Of a stretch of 64,000 nt of DNA, positions 33,531-45,812 are shown piece after piece. This stretch comes from Proteromonas lacertae (lineage: Eukaryota > Sar > Bigyra > Opalinata > Proteromonadidae). The translations under genes and the position numbers were made by a program. The stretch spans positions 310,001-374,000 of the forward strand of contig NGBS01001160.1 in assembly GCA_002245135.1 (NCBI GenBank), read 5' to 3'. Each line of letters starts with the position of its first letter. The stretch's first letter is position 1. The notes below the pieces were generated by a model that was given only the letters and a program-made list of their open reading frames with translations, made no database searches and was not told where the DNA came from.

Positions 33531-34413
33531 ATGAATTGCTTTGTTTGTATTACTCTATTTATATTAGTACAAGCAACAGATATGTGGATTCCAAATCCTG
33601 TTAATTATAGTATTATAACAGAAGTAGAAGTTAAAGATAGAGGTTATGAAGAAGTAGAATTTCTAGTTAAACTTACCGACACTATTTATGAATATGATAA
33701 AGATTCTCGAAATTACCCGATAATATTAGATGTAGGAGCAAATATAGGAAATTTCACAATAGGAGTTGCACCATTATATTCAAATGCCAAAATCTATTCA
33801 TTTGAGCCATTCAAGTTAAGTTTAGACGTTCTTGTAGATAGAACTAGAGATTATGCAAATGTTGAAGTTGTAAATGAAGCTGTGAGTAATATAACCATAA
33901 TAAATCAACCATTTTATTCATTAACACATTGGACAACTCCTAAAAATACAATATCGTCCTTATTAGATAATCAACCAGGATTTCGAGTTAGTGATTATGC
34001 CAACCTAACCACCTTATCTGATTTTATGAATAGAAAAAGTATAAATAAATATGTTGTAATGAAATATAGATATATCAAAGATATTTTTCATAAAAATAGA
34101 CACAGAAGGTTATGATGGAACAATATTGGAAAACAGTATGAATTTATTCTATGAACATAAAATCAAATATTTATATTTCGAATATGGTAGTATGTGGCCA
34201 GTAGTAAATCCAAATATAAATGTTTTTAGTATTGTAAATGAACTAAAATCAGCTGGATATAATCTTTATTATGAAAGTAAGAATCATTTCATTCCTTTAT
34301 ATGATAAAGTATATTTTAATTATATGAACTATTGTAACATTCTTGCAATTTTAAGAGGTGAATCATTTGAAAGAAAAATGATGAATCGCTTATGTAAATT
34401 CTGTAAATATTGA
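33531..34413 (+). CDS. FkbM-family methyltransferase, secretory
   Basis: Start at 33531 gives a signal or anchor peptide (NCFVCITLFILVQA). The SAM-binding motif is plain: IILDVGANIGNFTIGVAPLY, then SFEPFKLSLDVL. The second FkbM hallmark, FFIKIDTEGYDGTILENS, lies in the next frame. A 25- or 28-nt intron (34053/34056-34080) with GT..AG joins both frames correctly (NKYV, then IFFIKIDTEG). It ends LFYEHKIKYLYFEYG and a basic C-terminus. FkbM enzymes O-methylate sugars or small molecules; here the neighbours (glycosyltransferases, pyruvyl transferase) suggest sugar methylation in the Golgi. FkbM families are widespread in bacteria and patchy in protists, so transfer is possible but old, given the intron. 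Confidence 0.82.
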
Positions 34414-34659
34414 AGAATATGTTTATATAATGAAATATATTATTGTCCTATTGACTTTGTTGATGAAATTCTCTTTCTACCACAATATCATAATAATGAT
34501 CGAAATAATTTCTTTTTTACTTACACTCAACATCTTTCAGTAAGATGAAAAACTCGAAAATCTTCTGTTGTATTTGTTTACATTTGGTTTGAAGAATATT
34601 TTTTTAATTTTTGTCATTTACAGTAATTTACATCAAAAATCTATTTCTTTAATTCTTGA

Positions 34660-35571
34660 ATGAATAAGAGGATATATTATTTGAAAGATGTTATAAATCC
34701 TGATGAGGAGGTGAGGCAGTCAGCTACGAAGAAGCTAAGAAATTTTATGGAAGTTACTAGTAGTTATTCTAGCCAGAGAAGAAGTAATGAAGATACGTGA
34801 AGATATATCAAGTGAATTAGTGACTCTTACTAATAGTAGTGATTATTATAAAAATCTAGGGGCTCTATGTGCAATTAAGGCATTATTGGATTTTTGTGAT
34901 CATTCCAACATTATTCCATATGCTAATTATGTTAAAAATATAATACTAAATGGAAATTCAACAACAGATCATCACTCAATAAATGAGTTTGCATGTGATG
35001 TATTGGGAGAACTTTTAACCAAATTCAGTGAGAATTTAATCGATTTTACTAATGAATACACACTTTCATCAATTCGTGATTTGAAAGAAGCAACAACTAA
35101 GAAAAAGCAGTATAATTCATTATGGCTTTTAAAGACATTTATTCAAAATTGCCCTTCACTATTCTATAACCAATTACCTTCATTTTTAAACAACATAACT
35201 AAACCATTAACGGATAATAATTCAGATATAAGAATAACTGCAGGAAAAACACTTTCATGTGTGGAAAAGCTACTAATTGAAAGACCAATCACAATAGAGA
35301 TAGAGAATTATTTCCAAATTATATACGATTTAGGATTAAACTTCAGTAATATAGCTTCATCATTAGAAATGACACATTCTTCATTATTAATATGGAAATG
35401 TCAAATAGAAAATAAAATACCAATTGTTTATAATCACTATGATATAATGTGTGATAATATATTGAAATATGCAGGTCATGCTAATCCACTGGTAAGAGAA
35501 ACAATTGTAGAATTAATTCCGTATTTGGCTGAATTAAATCCTGATTTGTTTTTAACTTATTATGAATCATC

Positions 35572-35610
<39 letters not shown>

Positions 35611-38600
35611 TATGTATATTTGAATAGTATTAATTTAATTATGTTTTCATTAAAGTATTCTGTTGATCCTACACTGATTTATATTTCATTTGGTAAATTG
35701 CTATTATTATTACCTATGAAATTACAACAACCAATGATGATAGAAAGAAAACCAAATATAAATGTTATAATAAAGTTTTTACAACATATTAAATCTGCAA
35801 TAAAAGAACGAAAGTAATATATATTATTATCATTATTGTTATTTAGATCATATTTTGAAGGAGCATTACAAAGTCTAGAGTTATTCAGTAAATCACCAGT
35901 ATCATCACAATATATTCATACTTTTATACCATTAGTATATATATATTTATTTATTTATTATCTATAGTTTACTGAATTACCTTTATCTACTGAATTAATA
36001 TCAACTCTCTGTGTAATAAGTACTAATATTCCATCTATCAAGAAAAGTATTGAAATGTTATTAATTGAAAGATTATCTCGTGTATTAGTACCTATTGATA
36101 TGAATAATCATTCAAAAATTGGATTTTCATCAAATTCTAACACTCAGAATGATATTTCTATTTGTTTGCATACTTTAAAGACATTTCCATTTAGTGAACT
36201 TGATAATATATTATACATGCAGAAAATACAACAATATTTAATATATAATGATTGGAAAATACGAAAATCAGCAGCTTTAGCTATTATAAAGTTGTATATA
36301 ATAGATAAAAACAGTGATAATCCAAGTCAAGATTTGAAAACAATCATGTTTAATATAATAAAATATTTAATTCCATTAGCTTGTACTGATCCAGAAGGTG
36401 ATATTAAATATGTGTTATTAAAAGAGTTAAACAATCCAAAATTCTACAGTTACTTAGTGCAAAGAGAATATAATATTCCTTTATTCCAAACAATCCAAGA
36501 TGATGATTTAACCGTCAGATTATTAGGTTTACATATTATTGAGAAATTACTACCAATTAATCCATTATATATGATCATACATATAAGAAGGTTATTACAT
36601 CAATTATCTTCAGAAATCCAATGTAATATTCAAGGATTAGAAAAAGAAACAACTATAACATTATTAGGAGAAATTATAAAGTCTTGTTCTGCTTATGTTC
36701 ATCCTTATTGTCAACCAATTTATTATATAATGACGAAACAGTTGGAAATATCTGAAAGAGGACCAACAATTACTGTAATATTGAATGTATTGGAGAATAT
36801 ATTGAAGATTGGATATGTTAATATATCTGATACATTTGAAGGATTATTCAGTAAAGCGATTGATTGTTTAAGGAAACAAATATCCAATGAAACAAGTGCA
36901 GCTGCTTTGAGAGTGATTATACAGATTACAATTAAAGAAAAGTATTTATAATTATTGTATTATATAATATTGTATAGTTTTGTAATAAAACCATATTACG
37001 ATTATGAAGACTTCTATCCGTTGTTATTGACAATAGCAAAAAGTTCAAAATATGATTTAAAATTAAGAACATTAGCTGTTACAGTATTAGGTAAGTTAGG
37101 TTTATTAGATCCATACAAATATTCATTATTAGTTGATAAACAAACAACAGAATCAATAGAAATTGATTATTTATCTGCAATATCACCAGTAAAGAAAGAA
37201 GCAATTTATACTGAAGTGATTATAAAGAGTTTATTGAAGTTATTAAAAGACAATTCAGTTTGTTCACATCATCATGAAGTGTTACAATCGTTTAGATTGA
37301 TATTTACAACGATGCCAAAAAGGTATATATAATATATATATTATATATTTACATATTAATAGATGTGAATCTTATTGGAATATTATATTTCCAGCATTAA
37401 TAGAGTTTGGTAATACATGTTTAGAATCAACAAGACCTCAACTATTCCAACTGTTTAGACATTTATTCGTTACAGAACCTATTGTTTCTAGAAGTTATTT
37501 ATCTTCACTGTATGAATTATTCTTTAAATATTGGAATAATACTATCAAAGAATGTTGTGAGTGTATAGTTGATACTTATAAAGTGTTACATTGTGATTTA
37601 TCCATTCATGCAAATAGAATTATTCAGTTATTACAAGAAACTTTAGAAAGTGATAATTCTCCAAACAGAATCACTTCTATTGAGTTATTAAACCTTATTC
37701 ATCCATTGATAAAGACATTATACTCCATAAATTGTGTTGTTTTATTATCACCATTGAAATACATTGAGATGAATATTAATTCATTAAAACCACCCTATTT
37801 AATAGCTCATTTAGGAGTAGTGAATGAATTATGTGAATATGAAGGAGTTGAAAGACATGCTATTTATATAGTTGAAGTGTTACTTACAATAATTGAGAAA
37901 ACAACTTCTAATGAAGTGGTAAAACAGGTAATGGAGTGTTTTATGCAATTAATTTATAATTTGAAAGAGAAATTTTATCTTTTTATTGATTCTATTGACA
38001 GAATATTAAAAAGAAGAAATATAATATACAAACCATATTCAGATTTAGCTGAAACAGTAAAACGAAGAGAAGTTATAATAAAACCACAATTAGTTAAACC
38101 AATACCAAGTGATACAGTATCTAAAAAAGAAACAAAGAAACAGAATCATTTCTTAAATTATCAAAAGTTATATGATGCATGGGTTTGTACTAATAAAGCT
38201 ACACCAGTATAATATATATATATAATATTTTATTTATTTATTCATTTTATAGTCTGATTTTACACATTGGTTAAAGAATGTTCATATGACATTTCTCTCT
38301 GAAAGTCCACAGCCATTATTTCGTTTATGTAGAATCAGTTATTATCCATTTGCAAGAGATATGTTTTTTCTTACATTTGATGCATGTTGGGATCAGTTAG
38401 ATATTCCGCAGAAACAACAATTTAGAGAACAAATAAAGTATCTATTTAGCTGTTCAACTGTACCAAATGATGTATTGATAAATTTATTATCTTTATTGGA
38501 GTATTTTAATAGAACAGATAGGGTATATTACTTTCTATATATTACTCTATTATATAGCAATTATTAATTGAACAGCAAACTATTGTTGATAAAGCAATTC

Positions 38601-38714
38601 AAGCCAAATCAAATGAAAAAGCAGTGAAATGTGCAGAGCAGTTATTCTTAGAGAATCATAATAATGTTGATTCATTAATATTTTTATATAATCAATTGAA
38701 TTATACTGATTCTG

Positions 38715-38752
<38 letters not shown>

Positions 38753-41700
38753 GATTGTTATTATCTATTTATAGGTTGGTGTATTGACAATATTAAAGAA
38801 ATCAAAGACAGAAATCCCAGAAAATGGAAAATGGTATGAGAAATTAGGTAAATGGGATGAAGCTTTAGCAATATATGAAGAAAACCAATTAAAATCCGTT
38901 TTAGATTTATCTGATACATTTGGTAGAATCAGATGTTTAGGTAATAAAGGAGAATATGCAAGAATCATCGAATTAGCAACTCCATTAAGAAATAAGATTA
39001 ATAATTTAGATGATAAACTGAGAAATGAATGGGTTGATACTTTACCTTATATTGTAGAGAGTTATTTATCAACTAATAATTTAAGTGAAGTTGATTATTA
39101 TGCTTCACAATTGTCAGATACAAATGTATAGTTATTATTTATTTATTATTGATATATAGATACATGATTTATACATTAAAGCTAGAATATCATTGTTTAA
39201 TAATGATTTAGATAATTCATTACATTACATTCAATTAACTCGTGAAAAATTAAGTAACAATTTGATACTTTCCTTTGAGAATTACAGTAGACTATACAGA
39301 TCATTGGAAGTGTTAATAATAGTATCAGAATTAGAAGAAGTAATAAAGTTCAAAAGATTTGCACAACACCAAGAAACAGGTGGTTCAGAAGGAGAAATAA
39401 ATCCATTAGTAGAAGAAAAGAAAGAATTATTAAAGACAGTTTGGCATGAAAGATTTGAGCATTTACAACCAAATACTGATTTATATTTTACACTATTAAA
39501 TATTCGTAAAGATATTATATCATATGATGAAAATTTGGATGAATGGTTGAAGTTAGTTTCTTGTTCAATGAGAGAGAAAAAAGATGCAATTACTGAATCT
39601 GTATTACAATATTTAGGTATTGGTAGAATTGATGATGAAGTGTTACATCCTAAGATATTATATACATATTATAAGTATCAATATTCACATGGTAATCAAG
39701 ACGCAGCTTGTATGTATTTGAAGGAATTAATTGAAAGTATTGATGAAGTTGAATACCCTAAAACTAAAGTATATTTGTTAAATATTATTATTTATATAGA
39801 TATCTTGTATTCATCGATATGTAAAATGGCATTTTTCAAACATCTCTGTGAATAATATTGAAGAATTATTAAACATGTCACAAACAGCAATTACATTAGA
39901 TCCTTCCATTCGAAAGGCTTGGCATAGGCTTGCCTTATTGTATTATAAATGTTTAGATGGTGATATAATCAGAGAATTGATATTAGATAAAAGTCAAACT
40001 GTTAGTAGTGCTATTCAATGTTTTTGTACTGCATTAAATTTAAGTGGACAAAAGAAAGATGCTATTACATTTCAAGATTTATTGAGATTAATATCATTGT
40101 GGTTTAAATATGGCAATAAAAGGAAAGTCCAAGAAGCTTTATCAGAGAATATAAAGAAAGTTGCATTAGAATTATGGCTAAATGTAATACCACAGTTAAT
40201 AGCAAGAATGTATGTGAAACAATCAAAAATCTCCAAATTTTTAAACGTTTTATTAGAAAATATTGGTGAGAAATATCCACAAGCAATTATCTATCCAATG
40301 TATGTAAGTAATTCATTAAATAAAGATAAAGATGACACGGATAGACAATATATCATAGATAATGTCTTAGAAACTATAAAAACACATCATTCGCAGTTAT
40401 ATCAAGAAAGTTCATTAGTTTCAAAGGAATTAATTCGTATAGCTGTTGTTTGGGGCGATATGTTATTAAGCGATTTTGATAAAGCATTAGGATTTGCTAA
40501 AGTTGGTAATTATGATAATATGATCAATACTTTCACTATGTTCTTTGATGCAACTTCCTCTAAACCACCAGAAACTACAACAGAGGTGTTATTTATGAAG
40601 AAATATGGAGAAAATATTGAAGAAATAAAGAAATTGTTGAATAAATATAAGCTGAATAGATCCAATGAGAATTTAGAGTTATTAAGAGCAAAAGCTTTGA
40701 CATTACTTCGTGCTGTAAGAGATAGTGAGAAGTATAGTGAATTTAGTTTACAACAAGTTTCACCTAACTTAGCAGAAGCTCATGATTTAGAATTATTAAT
40801 CCCAGTCACTTATTGTGAAATAAAAGAAAAAATCAAAATCAAAAGATTCTATCCAACAATCACAGTGATAAATTCAAAACAAAAACCAAGGAAATTCTTA
40901 ATAGAAGGTGATAATGGTAAATCATATGTATTCTTATTGAAAGGAAATGATGATTTAAGACAAGATGAAAGAGTGATGCAAGCTTTAGGGTTGGTGAATG
41001 AAATAATAGATAATACACGTGATACAATGCATCAAGGATTATTAATCCAAAGATATTCATGTACACCTTTATCTGCATCAGTTGGTATAGTTGAATGGAT
41101 TCATAATACAGATACACTAAATACATTATTATCTGATTATAGAAATGCACATGGAAATGGTATTTATGTAGAAGCAAATCTATTCAAAGATAGTTGTCCA
41201 CATTATGATACTGCTCCAATTATACAATTACTAGAAGCATTTGAATTCTCTCAATCAAGGACTAATGGAATGGAATTAGCGAATATTTTATGGTTAAAAA
41301 GTGAGTCATCTGAAATATGGGTTGAAAAGAGATTATTATATGTAAAGAGTTTAGCTGTAATGAGTATGGTTGGATATTTAATGGGAATGGGAGATAGACA
41401 TTTATCTAATATTATGTTAGATAGAAGATCAGGTAGAATATGTCATATTGATTTTGGTGATTGTTTTGAAACAGCTAGTCATCGTGAAAGATTTCCAGAA
41501 AAAGTTCCATTCAGATTGACCAGAATGTTAGTAAATTCAATGGAAGTGAAAAGTGTAGAAGGTTCTTATCGACTAACATGTGAAAGAGTAATGAAAGTAT
41601 TGAGAGATGGTCAGAATGTTGAATCATTAATGGCTTTATTAGAAGCATTTGTATATGATCCATTGATTAATTGGAGATTAGTACAAGAACCTAGATATAG

Positions 41701-42141
41701 AAATGATTCAGGTAATAATGAAGATAATGAAAATGATGGTAATATAAGTGATAGAGATTCTTCATTAAGTAAAGATTCATTTGCGTTTCATGAATTCTTT
41801 AATAATCCAAGTGATACTAGTACAGGAAGTACATTGAGTTATAGTTCTTTAACTTCGAGAAATAGAAGAATGTCAGTATCAGCTGCAGTATATGATGTTG
41901 CTGATGAAAAACGTATATTATATATATATATGATTTATGTTTATTTTATTAGATCATTCGTTGAAAGAGATGGATCATCAAGCTATAAAAGTGTTGAGTA
42001 GAATTCATTCAAAGTTGACAGGAACTGATTTTCCAAATGCAGGTTTTAGATGTTCAGAAACAAGTGGATAGATTAATAGAGGAAGCAACATCTCCAGTTA
42101 ATTTATGTCAATCTTATATTGGATGGTGTCCATTCTGGTAG
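34660..42141 (+). CDS. TOR: Target of rapamycin (TOR) serine/threonine kinase
   Basis: About 13 exons encode roughly 2,340 residues. HEAT repeats fill the first half, starting [19 protein letters not shown]. Then come FAT-domain blocks ([56 protein letters not shown]), the FRB region ([15 protein letters not shown], 40.43-40.72 kb) and the kinase: [17 protein letters not shown], catalytic loop [14 protein letters not shown] and HIDFGDCFE with the DFG aspartate. The FATC tail reads [20 protein letters not shown] then CPFW. The first intron (34760-34781 or to 34784) is only 22-25 nt; two others are (TA)n-filled. Near 42027-42048 the frame must advance by one base to reach FATC, and no normal intron fits. 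TOR is the growth kinase of TORC1 and TORC2. Confidence 0.96.
35573..35607. repeat. (TA)n run inside a TOR intron
   Basis: An uninterrupted TA dinucleotide run fills most of the 56-nt intron 35572-35627. A similar run at 38718-38750 fills the intron 38717-38774. Such introns can change length freely by slippage. Confidence 0.85.
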
Positions 42142-42242
42142 ATAATATAATGATATTTTAATTCATTTCCTTTCTTTTTGTCTTTATTATTTAAATTAGA
42201 AAAATATATTCGTTTTCATTGCAACGAATATAATATATTATA

Positions 42243-43471
42243 GAATTGGGATGACATTTTCATTCTATACTCTTTTGTTTTGGTTGTTTATATTTAATTT
42301 TACATACTGTTATAATGTTGACATTCCTGACAAGATTATAATAACAGCTGACTCAAATGTGTTTAAAATGGTAGAAAATTTCTATAATGAGGTGATATTG
42401 AAGTTTAAAGTTCCAAATTTTAGTGTAATAGTATGGAATAATTCATCATATGAGTTATATAAAAAACACAAAATTCCAGTCGAAAACTCTCCAATTCCTA
42501 CAGATGATATAACACCAACATATAATATTGATGATCCTAATCTAAATAGAAAGTTAAGACTTCGAAATGAGATAATCTTATATTATTTAAAACAAAATTT
42601 GACAATATTAAATATGGATTCTGATTTATTCTTCTATAGAAATCCTTTAGAATTACTAAACTATATAAATGTTGATGATGATATAGTATATCAATGTGAT
42701 AATCCTCCTTTGTGTAATGAGATGTGTTATGGATTATTTTATATAAAACCATCAAAACCATCAATCAAACTATTTGAAAGAACAATAAGATCTGGGAAAG
42801 ATAATTGCAGTTGTATGGTTTTATTCAGAACAACGATTGATGAATTTATTACTGAAATATGGTAGAATTGCAAATTTGAAATATTCAACGTTTTCTAAAG
42901 ATGTTTTCCCTCAAGGTAATGAATATTTTGATGGTTTAGGAGTATTTGTAGATGATAAAAATATTCGAAATGTGATTGGATTTCATAATCATCATACTGC
43001 TGGTAGTCATTCCAAAATCTATCGATTTAAAGAATTGGGAGTATGGAAGAATGATGAGAATGAATATTATTCTTCAAAAACAAGAAAATATATAAAATAT
43101 TCAACAATAATTAAATCAAATTATAAAAGTGATTATGAATTATTGATGATATATTTAATGAATTTAGGAAAAGAGTTAAATCGAACAATAATATTTCCTA
43201 GATTTAGTCATAGTATAAATAATGAAAGATATATTACAAATTTCTTAAATTTTTGGAATTTGAAATACTTTGAAGAAAGATATGGATTAAACTATCGAGA
43301 GAATATATCCTTTTTGTTGTTTAATATAAATAAATAGAATAGTTTAGTTAATATTTGAAAGTATTTCTATTGAATGAATTAGTTCCAAAAGAAGTGAAAG
43401 AGAATGTGAAAGAAATTTGTGATGAAAATGTAGATGAAAATGAAATTATTAAATTCGTATTCAGTTTTATC
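42243..43471 (+). repeat. Direct duplicate, copy 2 (partner 32041-33267)
   Basis: The better preserved copy of the 1.23-kb duplication that brackets TOR. It begins just before the glycosyltransferase start and ends at the same TCAGTTTTATC as copy 1. See the copy 1 entry for the diverged patches. Confidence 0.9.
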
Positions 43472-43503
43472 TATAGATTGTATTCCAAAAGCTTTATCAA
43501 ATA
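42251..43503 (+). CDS. Nucleotide-sugar transferase-like protein, copy 2
   Basis: A signal peptide (FYTLLFWLFIFNFTYC) leads to a compact GT-A style domain: NRKLRLRNEIILYYLKQNLT, DSDLFFYRNPLELLNYINVD (DxD), GLFYIKPSKPSIKLFERTI. The frame then shifts; a 19-nt GT..AG segment (42810-42828) restores it exactly into QRLMNLLLKYGRIANLKYS, a block typical of PF03407-type transferases. The frame continues through FPQGNEYFDG to a TAG at 43335-43337. Further coding-like sequence (VFLLNELVPKEVKENVKEIC) follows in another frame up to a TAA at 43501-43503, shared with copy 1, so the gene probably has one more exon whose junction I could not define. A 19-nt intron would be at the extreme low end even here. 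Confidence 0.72.
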
Positions 43504-43709
43504 AAACATTCAATGAATACAAACAATATTTTTATGAAGATTCATTTATTCAAGATAAATATGTATGATTTTATATAATATAGTAACCTAATTTATTATC
43601 ATTATTATTATTATTATTTGCTTATTCTCATCAAATCTTCTGTTAATTATCATATTAATAAAAATGTATATTTTCATTTTATGACATTGTCAATGTCAGA
43701 ATTATAAAA

Positions 43710-45733
43710 ATGAATATTTTGAAGTTTAGAAATGATTTTGTAAATGGATTGAGAGGTTATTCTATAATTTTAGTAATATTATTTCATTCTAACATAAAAG
43801 AATTTCATAATTGTTTTATTGGAGTAGATTTCACATTTTTAATATCAGGCTATTTATTAACAAAATCTTCATTATCAAATAAAGAGAATTTGAGAATATT
43901 TGATTTTTATCTAAAGAGATCACTTCGAATTTTGCCTTGTTATTGTATAGTATTATTTGTGATGGTTATGTATGAAATATATAAAGGAATAGTTGAATGG
44001 AGATATTTGAGTGAATATTTGTATAATAATATGTTTGTAAGTAATATTTATTTGAGTAAAGAAAAAGAAGATTATTTCATTTCAATTCATTCTTCTAATT
44101 TAATTCCATATTGGTCTTTATCAATCGAAATGCAATTTTATTTATTATTTCCATTGATATTATCCGTTAATAGAATGAATAATTATGTGTATATAATAAT
44201 GATAATGTTATTGCTATTCTTATCTTTGATGTATGAAATATATAATATTCATCAATATATTATTCTTTTTTAAGTCGATTATGGGAATTTATGTTAGGAA
44301 TAGTGGTGAGTGAATATAGAATGAAAAATGAAAAAGTGATAAATGTTGATATATTAACATTATTATTGATAATAATTCCCTTGTTAAATATAAAAATGAA
44401 TATAAGTATATATCGTTTAATAGAATTATTCATTTGTATGATAATGTTAAAATTTGGTGAAGAAAATAAAGAAGAAGAAGATGTTGAGAATGATAAAAGA
44501 AGAAGAAAGAGTATATTATTAGAGAATGAAATAATAAAATGGTTTGGAAAACATTCTTATATATTATACTTAATTCATTATCCAATTATTCAAAGTAAAT
44601 ACAATGTATATATAAAATTGTTATTGATGTTTGTGATAAGTATAATAATATATGAATTAATAGAGAATAAGATTGAGAAGCTGAAAATATCCAAGATAAA
44701 AAGATGGATGATAGTTATTCTTCCCTTATTACCTCAATTAATAATATATAATCGATTTAGAGAAAAGAATAATTCATTTTCATTATCCACATATAACAAT
44801 AACAATGACAATATATCCTATTTTGAATCTAATTGCAGTTCAATCTATCGATCAATACCACTCCATCTTCATTCACTAAACAAACCAATTAATTATTCAA
44901 ATATTATATTGTATGAATGTTATGTATTGAATTATGTTCTTATCTTAGAAACTTGTAACAATATGCCAATATATGATAATTCAAATGAATTAAACAATCG
45001 ACCAATAGCATATATCATTGGTGATTCATACAGTAAACAATGGATGGGAGTTGTTAAGAAATATTGTTATGAAAGAAATATCACTTTAATTCACACTAAT
45101 ATTCAAATAGAAAAGTTGAAGGAGCATTCAGTTGAAGATTTAATAATGAACAAGAAATTGTTATATGAATATCATTTTGATATGGTATTTATCGCATTTT
45201 CTACAAGATTACCATGTGCAATAAGTGGAAATGATTCAATGATGTTAATATTCAAAAAATTAATAAATATAATTAACACATTTGCAGATGAAATATTTGT
45301 ATTTCAAGGAATTCCATATAATCATGCACCAGGAAGTATTGAAATTGCTATTTGTCATACCTGTTTGTATGAAAGAAGAGAAACTTGTTATACAATACTA
45401 GGATATAATGCTAGTTATAATTCTCCATTTCCTTCACTTTCACTTCCAAATTATCATATAATAGATTTTTACAATCCTCAGTTGTGTTACAATAACATCT
45501 GTTCTTGTGTAATAAATAATAAGATGGTGTATGATCATTTATTTCACATAAATCCATTTATTTTGAGAATGTTTAATGATGAATTTAGTGATTATATGGA
45601 TAAAACAACAAAGAATAAATATAAAAAGATGAGAGAATATAATATGAAAGATAAAAAGGCATTATATACATATGGAGAATTATATCACCTTGATTGTATA
45701 GATGAGGAAGTATTGTATAATTTACAGTATTAG
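43710..45733 (+). CDS. OafA-type membrane acyltransferase with SGNH-like domain
   Basis: The N-terminal half is an acyltransferase-3 membrane domain: FVNGLRGYSIILVILFHSNI (the R/G block with the catalytic-type His), FLISGYLLTKS, PYWSLSIEMQFYLLFPLI and RLWEFMLGIVVSEY, with about ten hydrophobic helices. The two frames (ending 44273, beginning 44291) are joined by a 44-nt intron ending in TTTTTTAAG, or by a one-base change. The lumenal C-terminal half has an SGNH/GDSL-like start, AYIIGDSYSKQW, with a candidate catalytic Ser in GDS. Later motifs are weak. Such fused proteins O-acetylate surface sugars in bacteria and occur in nematodes and some protists. It stands next to glycosyltransferase copy 2, extending the glycan theme. 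Confidence 0.85.
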
Positions 45734-45812
45734 TAATAACCAATTAATGTTATTTTGTTATAATTTAACTACAAAAATATTAAATAAAATCAATTTTACA
45801 TAACTGACTATC

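Noticed and set aside
34053-34080. Frameshift mutation in the FkbM gene
   Set aside because: A 25- or 28-nt GT..AG intron joins the two frames and keeps the IDTEGYDG motif, so no mutation is needed.
42042-42048. A true 7-nt intron in TOR
   Set aside because: It restores the frame, but a spliceosome cannot plausibly act on 7 nt; kept only as an observation within the frame-break finding.
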